Assembly (NCBI RefSeq): GCF_026913205.2
Contig: NZ_CP168151.1
Coordinates: 620,001 to 684,000, forward strand
Direction of reading: 5' to 3'
Origin: Lentilactobacillus sp. SPB1-3
Lineage (GTDB): Bacteria; Bacillota; Bacilli; Lactobacillales; Lactobacillaceae
Length of the DNA stretch: 64,000 nt
Part shown: positions 16,739-29,629 of the stretch, piece by piece
Position numbering within the stretch: the stretch's first letter is position 1
Layout of the letters: every line of letters begins with the position of its first letter
Translations under genes and position numbers: made by a program
Notes under the pieces: model-generated
Databases searched by the model: none
What the model saw: the letters and a program-made list of their open reading frames with translations, nothing else
What the model was told of the DNA's origin: nothing

Positions 16739-18475
16739 ATGAAAATGTTCAAGGGGATTGCTGCTAGTGATGGGATTGCTATTGAAAAAGCATTTCTGCT
16801 AGTCGAACCTGATCTTTCATTTACAACATATACTGTGGATAACCCAGACGAAGAAATTGAACGCTTAAATCAAGCAGTGCAATTATCTAAGGATGAGTTA
16901 TTTACAATTCATCAAAGAACCCAAAAAGACCTCGGTAGACATGCAGCTGAGGTCTTTAGTGCACATATAGAGATTTTATCTGATCCTGAATTTTTCGAAC
17001 AAGTGACCCAGCTTATATCGCAGAAACGAGTTAATGCAGAATCCGCATTGGACACAGTTACCAATAAATATATGGATGCTTTTAATTCGTTAACTGATGC
17101 TTACATGAAACAGCGTGCTGACGATGTCAATGACGTTATCAAGCGGGTAATGAGTCATTTGCTTGGAGTTTCTTTGAATGATCCAGCTCTCGTTAATCGA
17201 CAAGTCATTATTATTGCTCATGAGTTGACCCCAAGTGTAACAGCACAATTTGTCCCCAAGCTAGTTAAGGGGATAGTGTCTGACTTGGGTGGTAAAACAT
17301 CTCACTCTGCGATTATGTCGCGGACATTAGCGATTCCTTCGGTCGTTGGATTGGAGAATATCATTGGAAATGTACACGATGGTGATACTGTGATTGTCGA
17401 TGGCTTGACTGGGGATGTAATAGTTGACCCAGATGAAGATCAGATTGAGACATATCAGAAGAAGCAGCAAGAGTATCAGCAACAGAAGGCGCTTTTAGAA
17501 AAATTAACTGCTAGAAGAACCGTATCTAATGATGGCAAAGAAACATTATTGGCTGCCAATATTAGTTCGGATGACGAAGTAGAGTTTGCTATTCAGCACG
17601 GTGCAGAAGCCATTGGCTTATTTCGGACTGAGTTCTTGTATATGAGTACTGACAAATTGCCTACTGAAGAAGAGCAATTTACGATTTACAAACATATTTT
17701 GGAATTGATGAATAATCGTCCTGTGACGATCAGAACTGCTGACATTGGCGGAGACAAGCCAGTCCCGTATCTTCAAGCACCCAAACAAGCCAATCCGTTT
17801 TTAGGATATCGAGCAATCAGGTTAAGCTTGGACCGAGAGGATATTTTTAGAACTCAGCTTAGAGCGCTCATCAGAGCTTCGGCATTTGGTAAATTATCAA
17901 TTATGTTTCCGATGATTGCGACCATTGAAGAGTTAAGACAAGCTAAAACAGTCTTTAATGAAGAGATGGCTAAAGTCAAATCTGATGGATTAAAGGTTGG
18001 CGAGATTAAAATTGGTATCATGGTCGAGGTGCCATCAACTGTGATATTAGCTGATCAATTCGCTGCAGAAGTCGACTTCATGAGTATTGGAACTAATGAT
18101 TTAATTCAGTACACAATGGCGGCCGACAGAGGTAACGAAAAGGTGGCATACCTTTACCAGCCGCATAATCCGGCAGTACTCAGAATGATCAAGATGGTAA
18201 TTGATGCTTGTCATCGAAATTCGATTCCAGCTTGTATGTGTGGTGAAATGGCTGGGGATCAGTTGGCCATCCCAATTTTACTGGGAATGGAACTAGATGA
18301 ATACTCCATGAGTGCCAGACAAATCTTACCAAGTCGTTCATTGATAAGTACATTAGATTCTGACAAAATGGTGGCTCTGGCTAACCGTACTTTGAGCTTT
18401 TATTCAACAAGTTCAGAGGTAGTTAAAGATGTAAAACGTACCTTATATGATGACCACGAAGATACTTATAAATAA
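16739..18475 (+). CDS. ptsI: Phosphoenolpyruvate-protein phosphotransferase (PTS enzyme I)
   Basis: Enzyme I takes phosphate from phosphoenolpyruvate and passes it to HPr. The 578-residue protein has the usual order: HPr-binding N-domain, phosphohistidine domain with GGKTSHSAIMSR (active His189), and the PEP-binding barrel with IGLFRTEFLYM near 295, DIGGDKP near 338, SIGTNDLIQY near 455 and CMCGEMAGD near 502. Length and motifs are normal. The start ATG 16739 overlaps no recognisable strong ribosome site of its own, so translation is probably coupled to ptsH. A stable terminator ends the operon. Confidence 0.98.
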   Translation: MKMFKGIAASDGIAIEKAFLLVEPDLSFTTYTVDNPDEEIERLNQAVQLSKDELFTIHQRTQKDLGRHAAEVFSAHIEILSDPEFFEQVTQLISQKRVNAESALDTVTNKYMDAFNSLTDAYMKQRADDVNDVIKRVMSHLLGVSLNDPALVNRQVIIIAHELTPSVTAQFVPKLVKGIVSDLGGKTSHSAIMSRTLAIPSVVGLENIIGNVHDGDTVIVDGLTGDVIVDPDEDQIETYQKKQQEYQQQKALLEKLTARRTVSNDGKETLLAANISSDDEVEFAIQHGAEAIGLFRTEFLYMSTDKLPTEEEQFTIYKHILELMNNRPVTIRTADIGGDKPVPYLQAPKQANPFLGYRAIRLSLDREDIFRTQLRALIRASAFGKLSIMFPMIATIEELRQAKTVFNEEMAKVKSDGLKVGEIKIGIMVEVPSTVILADQFAAEVDFMSIGTNDLIQYTMAADRGNEKVAYLYQPHNPAVLRMIKMVIDACHRNSIPACMCGEMAGDQLAIPILLGMELDEYSMSARQILPSRSLISTLDSDKMVALANRTLSFYSTSSEVVKDVKRTLYDDHEDTYK

Positions 18476-18478
18476 CTT

Positions 18479-18533
18479 AACAAACCGGCTAATAAATTGG
18501 TGTTACTCAATTATCAGCCGGTTTGTTGTTTTA
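18479..18533 (+). terminator. Terminator of ptsHI
   Basis: AACAAACCGGCT pairs perfectly with AGCCGGTTTGTT, with an inner AATTG/CAATT, and is followed by a T-rich tract. Confidence 0.9.
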
Positions 18534-18538
18534 CTGGT

Positions 18539-18567
18539 TTGCAATACATTTTTGAAACAAATATAAT
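18539..18567 (+). promoter_or_regulatory. Promoter of the laf-ltaS cluster
   Basis: TTGCAA and a perfect TATAAT are 17 bases apart. A small CCGT/ACGG hairpin lies in the leader near 18587-18600. Confidence 0.7.
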
Positions 18568-18634
18568 TACAATGATTATCTTGTAGCCGTTCTAGACGGA
18601 GTACGAATACTTAAAAAAGAAAGGGGAGCTTATC

Positions 18635-19822
18635 GTGAATATTGGAATTTTCACTGACACGTATTTTCCACAAGTAAGTGGTGTAGCTACCTCGATAAAA
18701 ACTTTGAAGGATGAACTCAAACGCCAGGGGCACCAGGTTTATATCTTCACTACCACTGACCCTCATGTTGATAAAGACAAGTTTGAAAAAGATATCTTTA
18801 GGTTCTCAAGTATTCCATTTGTTTCCTTTACTGACAGAAGAATCGCCGTCAGAGGATTGTTTCAAGCTTATGAAATTGCTAAGGAACTTAATTTGGATAT
18901 CGTGCATACTCAAACTGAATTTTCGATGGGAATGATCGGTAAGTTTGTTGCTAGAAATTTGAATATTCCCTGTGTGCATACATATCACACGATGTATGAA
19001 GACTATTTGCACTACGTGGCAAACGGCAGGTTATTGCGTCCAGTACATGTCAAAGAAGGGACTTTGGCTTTTTGCCATAATTTAAATGGTGTTATTACTC
19101 CATCTGACCGAGTGCTAGACACTCTCACTGATTATGGTGTTAAAGCTAATATGCGGATCATTCCAACTGGAATCGATGTGGATAAATTTAATAATCCTGT
19201 GCAAAAAAATATCCGTGAGGCTTATCAAATAGATGAAAAAACACCGTTGATTCTTACACTTAGTCGATTAGCCTTTGAAAAAGATATCGATCACGTTATC
19301 AATCTGTTGCCACAAATAGCTAAATCAATAACGGATGTTAAATTGATGATAGTCGGGGATGGCCCCGCTAAAGATGCGTTAAAGGATCAAGTTAATGAAA
19401 TGAACTTGAACGATAGAGTAATTTTCACGGGCGAAATTTCTAATGATGACGTTAATGCTTTTTATCAAGCTGCAGATGTGTTTGTGTCAACGTCGACATC
19501 GGAATCGCAAGGATTAACGTATATTGAAGCGATGGCCGCTGGTGTTCCCGTTATTGTTCGATCAAGTGATTATACGGATGGCTTATTGAATAGTAGAAGT
19601 CTTGGTCAAACATTTAATAACGATGATGAGTTTGTTTCAATCGTTGATCGGTACCTAACAGAACCAGTCGATAGAACTGACCATTTCGTAGTTCAGACAC
19701 TTGCCAACAAGCTACATGAGATTTCTGCACAGACGTTTGGCAATCGAGTGGTTGATTTCTATCGAGACATGAGAGTTAACCAGGAGTTAACTAGAAATAG
19801 TTCAATCGATACTCTTGAATAA
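18635..19822 (+). CDS. lafA: GT4 glycosyltransferase, diacylglycerol glucosyltransferase LafA
   Basis: LafA adds the first glucose to diacylglycerol, making the monoglucosyl lipid that becomes the lipoteichoic acid anchor. The start is GTG 18635 with AAAGGGGAG upstream. The 395-residue protein shows the GT4 N-domain FTDTYFPQVSGVATSI (residues 6-21), HTYHTMYEDYLHYV near 112, and the C-domain nucleotide-sugar site ESQGLTYIEAMAAG near 288-301 with the EX7E pattern. It has no membrane spans and works at the inner membrane face. The order lafA-lafB-flippase-like-ltaS fixes the role better than sequence alone. Confidence 0.9.
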   Translation: MNIGIFTDTYFPQVSGVATSIKTLKDELKRQGHQVYIFTTTDPHVDKDKFEKDIFRFSSIPFVSFTDRRIAVRGLFQAYEIAKELNLDIVHTQTEFSMGMIGKFVARNLNIPCVHTYHTMYEDYLHYVANGRLLRPVHVKEGTLAFCHNLNGVITPSDRVLDTLTDYGVKANMRIIPTGIDVDKFNNPVQKNIREAYQIDEKTPLILTLSRLAFEKDIDHVINLLPQIAKSITDVKLMIVGDGPAKDALKDQVNEMNLNDRVIFTGEISNDDVNAFYQAADVFVSTSTSESQGLTYIEAMAAGVPVIVRSSDYTDGLLNSRSLGQTFNNDDEFVSIVDRYLTEPVDRTDHFVVQTLANKLHEISAQTFGNRVVDFYRDMRVNQELTRNSSIDTLE

Positions 19823-19846
19823 TTTTGAATCTGGAAGGAAAGTTGT

Positions 19847-20884
19847 ATGTTAAAAATCAATATGTTTTCTACTGCTGAGAAGGTAAAGGGCCAGGGTGTG
19901 GGAAGCGCATATTCCGAGTTGGTAAAGATGCTCAAGAAGCATTTTCCCAATGATTTTAAAATCACAATTAACAAGTATGGTAAGGCAGACATCACGCACT
20001 ATCACACGATCAATCCCACATTTTACTTGTCCACATTTTCTAAAAGTCGTGGTAGAAAAATTGGATACGTTCATTTTCTTCCCGAAACTTTAGAGGGTAG
20101 CATTAAGTTACCACAACCATTTAAGGGCATCTTTTATAAGTATGTCATTGCTTTTTATAAGCGAATGGATCACATTGTTGTGGTTAATCCCACATTCATT
20201 GATAAGTTGGTAAATTATGGCATACCTAGGGACAAGATTACATATATTCCCAATTTTGTTAGTAAAAAAGTTTTTTACGCGGTGGATGATGCCCAAAAAT
20301 TAGCTTTAAGAAAAAAATATGGGTATGACCTAAATAAATTTACAGTTCTAGGTAGCGGACAGATTCAGACTCGAAAAGGAGTTCTGGATTTTATCAAACT
20401 AGCAGAGCAAAATCCATCGGTTCAATTCATTTGGACTGGGGGATTCTCTTTTGGCAAGATAACTGAAGGTTACGCTGAGCTAGAAAAGGTAGTGAAAAAT
20501 CCACCTAAAAATTTGTCTTTCCCAGGAATTATTTCTAGGGATGAAATGGTTGAGTATTATAACATCAGTGACTTATTCTTATTACCCTCTTATAACGAAC
20601 TCTTTCCTATGTCTGTCTTAGAAGCTTTTAGCACCAATACACCAGTCATGCTGAGAGACTTAGATTTGTACCATTCAATCATCGATGGATACTATATTGG
20701 TTGTAAGGACGAATCTGAAATGAATGAGAAGCTTCATGAATTAAGCAATGATTCAGAACTTCTAAACAAATACCGTCAGCAATCAATCATAGCGAGTGAT
20801 CGTTATTCAGAGGACCACTTAGCAAAAATTTGGTTTGATTTTTATACTGAACAATCCAAGGAAGGGTCATATGTCAAGAAATAA
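19847..20884 (+). CDS. lafB: GT4 glycosyltransferase, second glycolipid-anchor transferase LafB
   Basis: The 345-residue protein is the usual partner of LafA. It adds the second sugar to the monoglucosyl-diacylglycerol, giving the dihexosyl anchor (glucose or galactose by species). It begins MLKINMFSTAEKVKGQGVGS, with the glycine-rich acceptor loop, and has HTINPTFYL near 50, VHFLPETL near 75, GSGQIQTRKGVLDF near 170 and the C-terminal LPSYNELFPMSVLEAFSTN with the EX7E nucleotide-sugar motif near 248-263. It starts 25 bases after lafA, behind GGAAGG. Its 3' end overlaps the next gene by 14 bases. Confidence 0.88.
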   Translation: MLKINMFSTAEKVKGQGVGSAYSELVKMLKKHFPNDFKITINKYGKADITHYHTINPTFYLSTFSKSRGRKIGYVHFLPETLEGSIKLPQPFKGIFYKYVIAFYKRMDHIVVVNPTFIDKLVNYGIPRDKITYIPNFVSKKVFYAVDDAQKLALRKKYGYDLNKFTVLGSGQIQTRKGVLDFIKLAEQNPSVQFIWTGGFSFGKITEGYAELEKVVKNPPKNLSFPGIISRDEMVEYYNISDLFLLPSYNELFPMSVLEAFSTNTPVMLRDLDLYHSIIDGYYIGCKDESEMNEKLHELSNDSELLNKYRQQSIIASDRYSEDHLAKIWFDFYTEQSKEGSYVKK

Positions 20885-21884
20885 TAAGATAACACTTTCA
20901 ATTATGCTGCTGTTGGGGGTTGCTATTTTTGCTTACTCAATTCGAGATGTTAAATTGAGTTCCTTAATTTCCGACTTTTTTTCACTTAACTTCTGGTGGC
21001 TACTAGTTGCATTTATTTGTATCATTATCTATTTGTTTGTTGAAGCTGTAATCACTAAGGTACTTGTTTCTGATAGGGTAGAACACTTTACTTTTAGAGA
21101 TGCAATAAGAGTGCCGTTGGTTGAACAGTTATTTAATGGGATAACGCCATTTTCTTCTGGCGGTCAACCTGGACAACTATTTGTGATGATGCAGACAGGA
21201 GTCGATGGCGGTCGAGCAAGTTCGGTTTTATTGATCAAATTTGTCGTGTACCAGGCTATGATCGTAGTGAACTTCTTTATTAGTTTGGTAATTGGCTTTC
21301 ATTATGTTGCCAGTAAGCTGCATCTGTTAGCGTTATTTATTGTGCTAGGATTTTTTATTCATCTTGGAGTTATTGTGGGACTGCTATTAGTTATGTACGT
21401 TCCCAAATTTACTAAGAAGATGGCAATGATTCTTTCGAAGCCCGCCAAGTGGTTTATGAAGGATGATAGGTATGACGAAATGCTGGCTACTTTACTCAGT
21501 AAAATTGATAATTTATATGAAGAAAGTGTCAGAATTGGCCGTAAAGCCAGTTTGCTATGGAAAGTTACCGGATTGACGTTTATTCAGCTGATCGCGTACT
21601 ACTTAATTCCATACTTTATTATGCTTTCGTTGGGTTATACCAACGCAAACGTCATTATGATTACAAGCCTGCATGTGATGATCGTAATGATTATTTCACT
21701 ATTTCCAATTCCGGGTGGTTCCGGTGGAGCAGAGTTTTCTTTTGAATCATTATTCGGTAGTTACATTACTAACAATAGCAAGATGGTCCTGGCAATGCTT
21801 TTATGGAGAATCATTACCTATTACTTTGGAATGTTTGCTGGAATCTTTGGATTAGTAATGAAACCTGATAAGGTCAGGGATTAA
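20871..21884 (+). CDS. Flippase-like LPG synthase transmembrane-domain protein (UPF0104)
   Basis: The 337-residue integral membrane protein carries the domain shared with the membrane half of MprF (lysylphosphatidylglycerol synthase), without the catalytic soluble half. About eight hydrophobic segments are seen. The family signature FNGITPFSSGGQPGQLF lies near residues 85-101 and FPIPGGSGGAEFSFESLF near 276-293. In MprF this part flips lipid. Here its place between lafB and ltaS suggests that it carries the glycolipid anchor across the membrane for LtaS, which acts outside. That is inference from context. The ATG 20871 lies inside lafB, so translation is coupled. Confidence 0.83.
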   Translation: MSRNNKITLSIMLLLGVAIFAYSIRDVKLSSLISDFFSLNFWWLLVAFICIIIYLFVEAVITKVLVSDRVEHFTFRDAIRVPLVEQLFNGITPFSSGGQPGQLFVMMQTGVDGGRASSVLLIKFVVYQAMIVVNFFISLVIGFHYVASKLHLLALFIVLGFFIHLGVIVGLLLVMYVPKFTKKMAMILSKPAKWFMKDDRYDEMLATLLSKIDNLYEESVRIGRKASLLWKVTGLTFIQLIAYYLIPYFIMLSLGYTNANVIMITSLHVMIVMIISLFPIPGGSGGAEFSFESLFGSYITNNSKMVLAMLLWRIITYYFGMFAGIFGLVMKPDKVRD

Positions 21885-21942
21885 AAAACATTCATTAATG
21901 CCCACTAATATTAAATGAAGAGGCTTTTGGAGGAAACTAAGA

Positions 21943-24003
21943 ATGTCGGATATTAAAAACCGAGTTAAAAATATTTTTAACACGACCTGGGGATTTTTCT
22001 TTTTAGTGATCGTGCTTTTCTGTATTAAAACATATATTGTTTACCAGACTAAGTTCACGCTTGGTGCTAAGGGTTCAATGCAACAATTCTTATTAGTAGT
22101 TAACCCAATCCCAGCGGCATTGTTAACTTTTGGGGTGGCACTATATTTTTCTGGTAGATTGAAATACTGGTTGATATTGATTATTGATTTTATTGAAACT
22201 ACTTGGATATTTGCCAATATCGTTTACTATCGAGAATTTTCTGACTTCTTATCCCTTGGTATTATTAAAGGGTCAGGTAATGTTCAAAATAATCTTGGTA
22301 AGAGTTTAATGGAAATCATTCATCCAACTGACTTTTTAGTTTATTTGGATATTATTGTGCTAGTGGTATTACTAGTTACTAAAGCCATTAGAGTGGATAC
22401 TAGGCCATTTAAAAAGTACAAAGCTTTAATAGTGACTATCGGTTCCTTATTCTTGATGTGGGGTGAGTACGGTCTCGCAAACACAGATCGAACGGGGTTA
22501 CTGACTAGATCTTTTGATAACAACTATATTGTTAAGTATCTGGGATTAAATGAGTACGCTGCATTTAACGCTTATCAGACACAAAAAGAGTCTGCGACTA
22601 GATCACATGCTAAAGCTAGTGATATGGATAGTGTTCTTAAATATCTGAAACATTCTCGTGCCAAGGCCGATCCTTCATACTTCGGTAAGCTTAAGAATAA
22701 AAATATTATCATTATTCACTTGGAAAGTTTCCAACAATTCCTGATCAACTATAAGGTTGATGGTAAGGAAGTTACCCCTAATTTAAATAAGTTCTACAAG
22801 AATAAGCACACTCTGAGTTTTGATAACTTCTATCATCAAGTAGCCCAGGGTAAAACTTCGGATGCTGAAATGATGCTTGAAAATTCCTTATATGGATTGC
22901 CACAAGGATCTGCTATGGTGACTTATGGTTCACAAAACACGTATCAAGCTGCTCCTGCAATCCTTGACCAAAAGGGATATACGACCGCAGCATTCCATGG
23001 TGATGTACCAAGTTTTTGGAATCGTGATAGTACTTATAAGTCATGGGGATACCAGTACTTCTTTAGTTCACAGTACTATAAGGAAAAACCTAACTATAGC
23101 GTCGGATATGGTTTAAAGGATAAAATCTTCTTTAGAGATTCTGCTCAATATCTACAACAATTGCCACAGCCGTTTTACGTTAAACTGATTACTTTAACCA
23201 ACCACTATCCATATCTGTTGGATAAAGAAAATACTAGTTTTCCAGCTACTAAGACTGGTGATAAGACTGTTGATCCATATGTTCAGACGGCTCACTATCT
23301 AGATCAAGCTTTTGGTGAATTTTTGAATTACTTAAAGAAGACTGGGCTTTATAAAAATAGTGCAATCGTGTTATATGGAGATCATTACGGTATTTCTAAT
23401 AATCATCGTCCCGCTATTGCACAATTGTTGCACAAGAAATCAATTAATAGTTATGATCTTGCACAGTTCCAAAAAGTACCATTTATGATTCATTCACCAA
23501 ATCTTAAAGGCGGAATCAGAAATACGTATGGTGGTGAGATCGATGTCTTACCAACGTTGCTACATTTGATTGGTGATAAAAATAACAACACCATTCAATT
23601 TGGTACTGATTTATTGTCTAAACAGCACGATCAAACCGTTGCGTTTAGGGATGGTGATTTTGTGACGCCTAAGTATACTAAAGTTGGTAGTTCGGTATAC
23701 TTAACCAAAACTGGTAAAGAGATTACTCCTAACAAGAAACAATCTGAGCAAATCGATTCAATTCAAAACCATGTCACTACGGAATTATCTCTTTCCGACA
23801 GGGTAATTTATGGAGATCTTTTGAGATTTTACACGCCAAAAGGATTCACTAAGGTCAATAAGAAGGACTTTACTTATCAATATACTAAGTCCTTGAAGAA
23901 TCTTGATGATGCTCAAAAGAAAAAGCCAACCAGCATCATGGCAGAGAATCATAATAAGTCTACGGTTTCTGAATATAAGACTGATGCACCCGAATTAAAA
24001 TAA
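21943..24003 (+). CDS. ltaS: Lipoteichoic acid synthase family protein
   Basis: LtaS polymerises glycerol phosphate from phosphatidylglycerol onto the glycolipid anchor on the outer face of the membrane. The 686-residue protein has five N-terminal membrane segments (to about residue 170) and an extracellular sulfatase-fold domain. The catalytic pieces are visible: HLES with Glu261, GKTSDAE with nucleophile Thr305, and GDHYG with Asp480 and His481, the metal ligands. Length fits (about 640-700). An Ala-free basic tail follows. GGAGGA precedes the ATG. It closes the lafA-lafB cluster, supporting LtaS over a primer-only role; a second paralog elsewhere cannot be excluded. Confidence 0.92.
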   Translation: MSDIKNRVKNIFNTTWGFFFLVIVLFCIKTYIVYQTKFTLGAKGSMQQFLLVVNPIPAALLTFGVALYFSGRLKYWLILIIDFIETTWIFANIVYYREFSDFLSLGIIKGSGNVQNNLGKSLMEIIHPTDFLVYLDIIVLVVLLVTKAIRVDTRPFKKYKALIVTIGSLFLMWGEYGLANTDRTGLLTRSFDNNYIVKYLGLNEYAAFNAYQTQKESATRSHAKASDMDSVLKYLKHSRAKADPSYFGKLKNKNIIIIHLESFQQFLINYKVDGKEVTPNLNKFYKNKHTLSFDNFYHQVAQGKTSDAEMMLENSLYGLPQGSAMVTYGSQNTYQAAPAILDQKGYTTAAFHGDVPSFWNRDSTYKSWGYQYFFSSQYYKEKPNYSVGYGLKDKIFFRDSAQYLQQLPQPFYVKLITLTNHYPYLLDKENTSFPATKTGDKTVDPYVQTAHYLDQAFGEFLNYLKKTGLYKNSAIVLYGDHYGISNNHRPAIAQLLHKKSINSYDLAQFQKVPFMIHSPNLKGGIRNTYGGEIDVLPTLLHLIGDKNNNTIQFGTDLLSKQHDQTVAFRDGDFVTPKYTKVGSSVYLTKTGKEITPNKKQSEQIDSIQNHVTTELSLSDRVIYGDLLRFYTPKGFTKVNKKDFTYQYTKSLKNLDDAQKKKPTSIMAENHNKSTVSEYKTDAPELK

Positions 24004-24047
24004 TTGAATTGGTTTCTAAAGCTTTGTTAATTGACTTAATAAATTTG

Positions 24048-24095
24048 TAGGTGATGTTTTGCTGATATGTAATCAGCGAGGCATCGCCTATTTTG
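24048..24095 (+). terminator. Terminator of the laf-ltaS cluster
   Basis: TAGGTGATG pairs with CATCGCCTA (one G-T), with an inner GCTGAT/AATCAGC stem, followed by TTTTG. Confidence 0.8.
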
Positions 24096-24129
24096 TTTGT
24101 TCTACATGATTCATAGAAGGTCTTCTTCA

Positions 24130-24158
24130 TTGACTTTATTTCTATTTGAGAATATTCT
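24130..24158 (+). promoter_or_regulatory. rrn promoter P1 (most upstream)
   Basis: TTGACT and TATTCT are 17 bases apart. It is the weakest of three tandem candidates ahead of the 16S gene. Confidence 0.5.
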
Positions 24159-24180
24159 TTAAGTCGTGGTGAAAAAAGTG

Positions 24181-24209
24181 TTGACGCCATTCTTGATTCT
24201 TGATAAGAT
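24181..24209 (+). promoter_or_regulatory. rrn promoter P2
   Basis: TTGACG and TAAGAT are 17 bases apart. Confidence 0.65.
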
Positions 24210-24267
24210 ATTACCTGTTGCTGATTGAGAACGAACGACATATACCAATTCGAAAATAAATTAGTTG

Positions 24268-24296
24268 TTGACATTATTTTCTGAATGTTATATACT
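24268..24296 (+). promoter_or_regulatory. rrn promoter P3 (nearest the 16S gene)
   Basis: A perfect TTGACA and TATACT are 17 bases apart, about 225 bases before the 16S gene. This is the best match of the three and probably the main start. Confidence 0.8.
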
Positions 24297-24390
24297 TATC
24301 TTCGTTGTTTAATCGCAACACACAACTGAATTTCAAGTTATCACATCGGAATTTATTTCTGATTAGAGCTTCTAATTCACAATGTAGACC

Positions 24391-24416
24391 TTTGAAAACT
24401 GAACAAAATTTTCGAC
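24391..24416 (+). other. 16S precursor processing stem, 5' strand
   Basis: This 26-base leader segment is complementary to 26127-26152 just after the 16S gene, with G-U pairs at two places. It would close the loop carrying 16S and form the double helix cut by RNase III. Between it and the 16S gene the leader also holds a perfect hairpin TCTTTGATC/GATCAAAGA (24434-24455) and GCGAA/TTCGC (24466-24480). Confidence 0.75.
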
Positions 24417-24522
24417 AAACAAATGTGTAGGGTTCTTTGATCGTTAGATCAAAGACAAACAATTTGCGAAGTCAATTCGCTAGTAACAAAAAAATAATCA
24501 TGAGCTTACAAGCTTATCATTT

Positions 24523-29240
<4,718 letters not shown>

Positions 29241-29260
29241 AAAATGGTGGTAAGTACCGG

Positions 29261-29288
29261 TACAGAAAATTAATATTAGCTAGTTTTG
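29261..29288 (+). other. 23S precursor processing stem, 3' strand
   Basis: This segment is the reverse complement of 26178-26205 in the spacer, with one or two mismatches over 28 positions. It would enclose 23S in a long helix for RNase III or Mini-III maturation. Confidence 0.75.
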
Positions 29289-29315
29289 AGAGAACAAAGT
29301 TCTCTAAGTAACATA

Positions 29316-29433
29316 GTGTGGTGGCGATAGCCTGAAGGATACACCTGTTCCCATGCCGAACACAGAAGTTAAGCTTCAGCACGCCGAGAGTAGTTGGGGG
29401 ATCGCCCCCTGCGAGGGTAGGACGTTGCCACGC
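29316..29433 (+). rRNA. 5S ribosomal RNA
   Basis: TGTGGTGGCGATAGCCTGAA opens the gene and GTTGCCACGC closes it, forming the terminal helix. The internal CCATGCCGAACACAGAAGTT is characteristic of 5S. Length is about 117 bases. RNase M5, the 5S maturase, is encoded at 41058. Confidence 0.97.
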
Positions 29434-29440
29434 AAATTAA

Positions 29441-29476
29441 AACCGTCGATAGTTAATTCTATCGGCGGTTTTTTTC
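29441..29476 (+). terminator. Terminator of the rrn operon
   Basis: AACCGTCGATAG pairs with CTATCGGCGGTT (one G-T), followed by T7. Confidence 0.9.
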
Positions 29477-29481
29477 TTGGG

Positions 29482-29510
29482 TTGATGTTCTTTAAGGATT
29501 CATATAAAAT
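29482..29510 (+). promoter_or_regulatory. Possible promoter of tRNA-Thr
   Basis: TTGATG and TAAAAT are 17 bases apart, ending seven bases before the tRNA. With the rrn terminator upstream, a private promoter is needed. Confidence 0.45.
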
Positions 29511-29517
29511 TAAGATT

Positions 29518-29590
29518 GCCGTTTTAGCTCAGAAGGTAGAGCATTTCCATGGTAAGGAAAAGGTCCCGGGTTCAAATCCCGGAAACGGCT
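29518..29590 (+). tRNA. tRNA-Thr (anticodon GGT)
   Basis: The 73-base cloverleaf is complete: acceptor GCCGTTT/AAACGGC, D stem AGCTC/GAGC, anticodon stem TTTCC/GGAAA with loop ATGGTAA (anticodon GGT, reading ACC and ACU), and T stem CCGGG/CCCGG around TTCAAAT. The discriminator base is T. CCA is not encoded and must be added. It stands alone between two terminators. Confidence 0.97.
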
Positions 29591-29601
29591 TAATAAAAAC
29601 A

Positions 29602-29629
29602 AAAAAATGACCTATTAAGGTCATTTTTT
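29602..29629. terminator. Bidirectional terminator of tRNA-Thr and helD
   Basis: AAAAAATGACC pairs with GGTCATTTTTT around TATTAA, suited to both the tRNA and the convergent helD gene, whose stop codon it overlaps. Confidence 0.85.

Noticed and set aside
23960-24462. Two reverse-strand frames of about 60-100 codons in the rrn upstream region
   Set aside because: They overlap the ltaS terminator, the rrn promoters and the processing stem, lack ribosome sites, and encode no recognisable protein.
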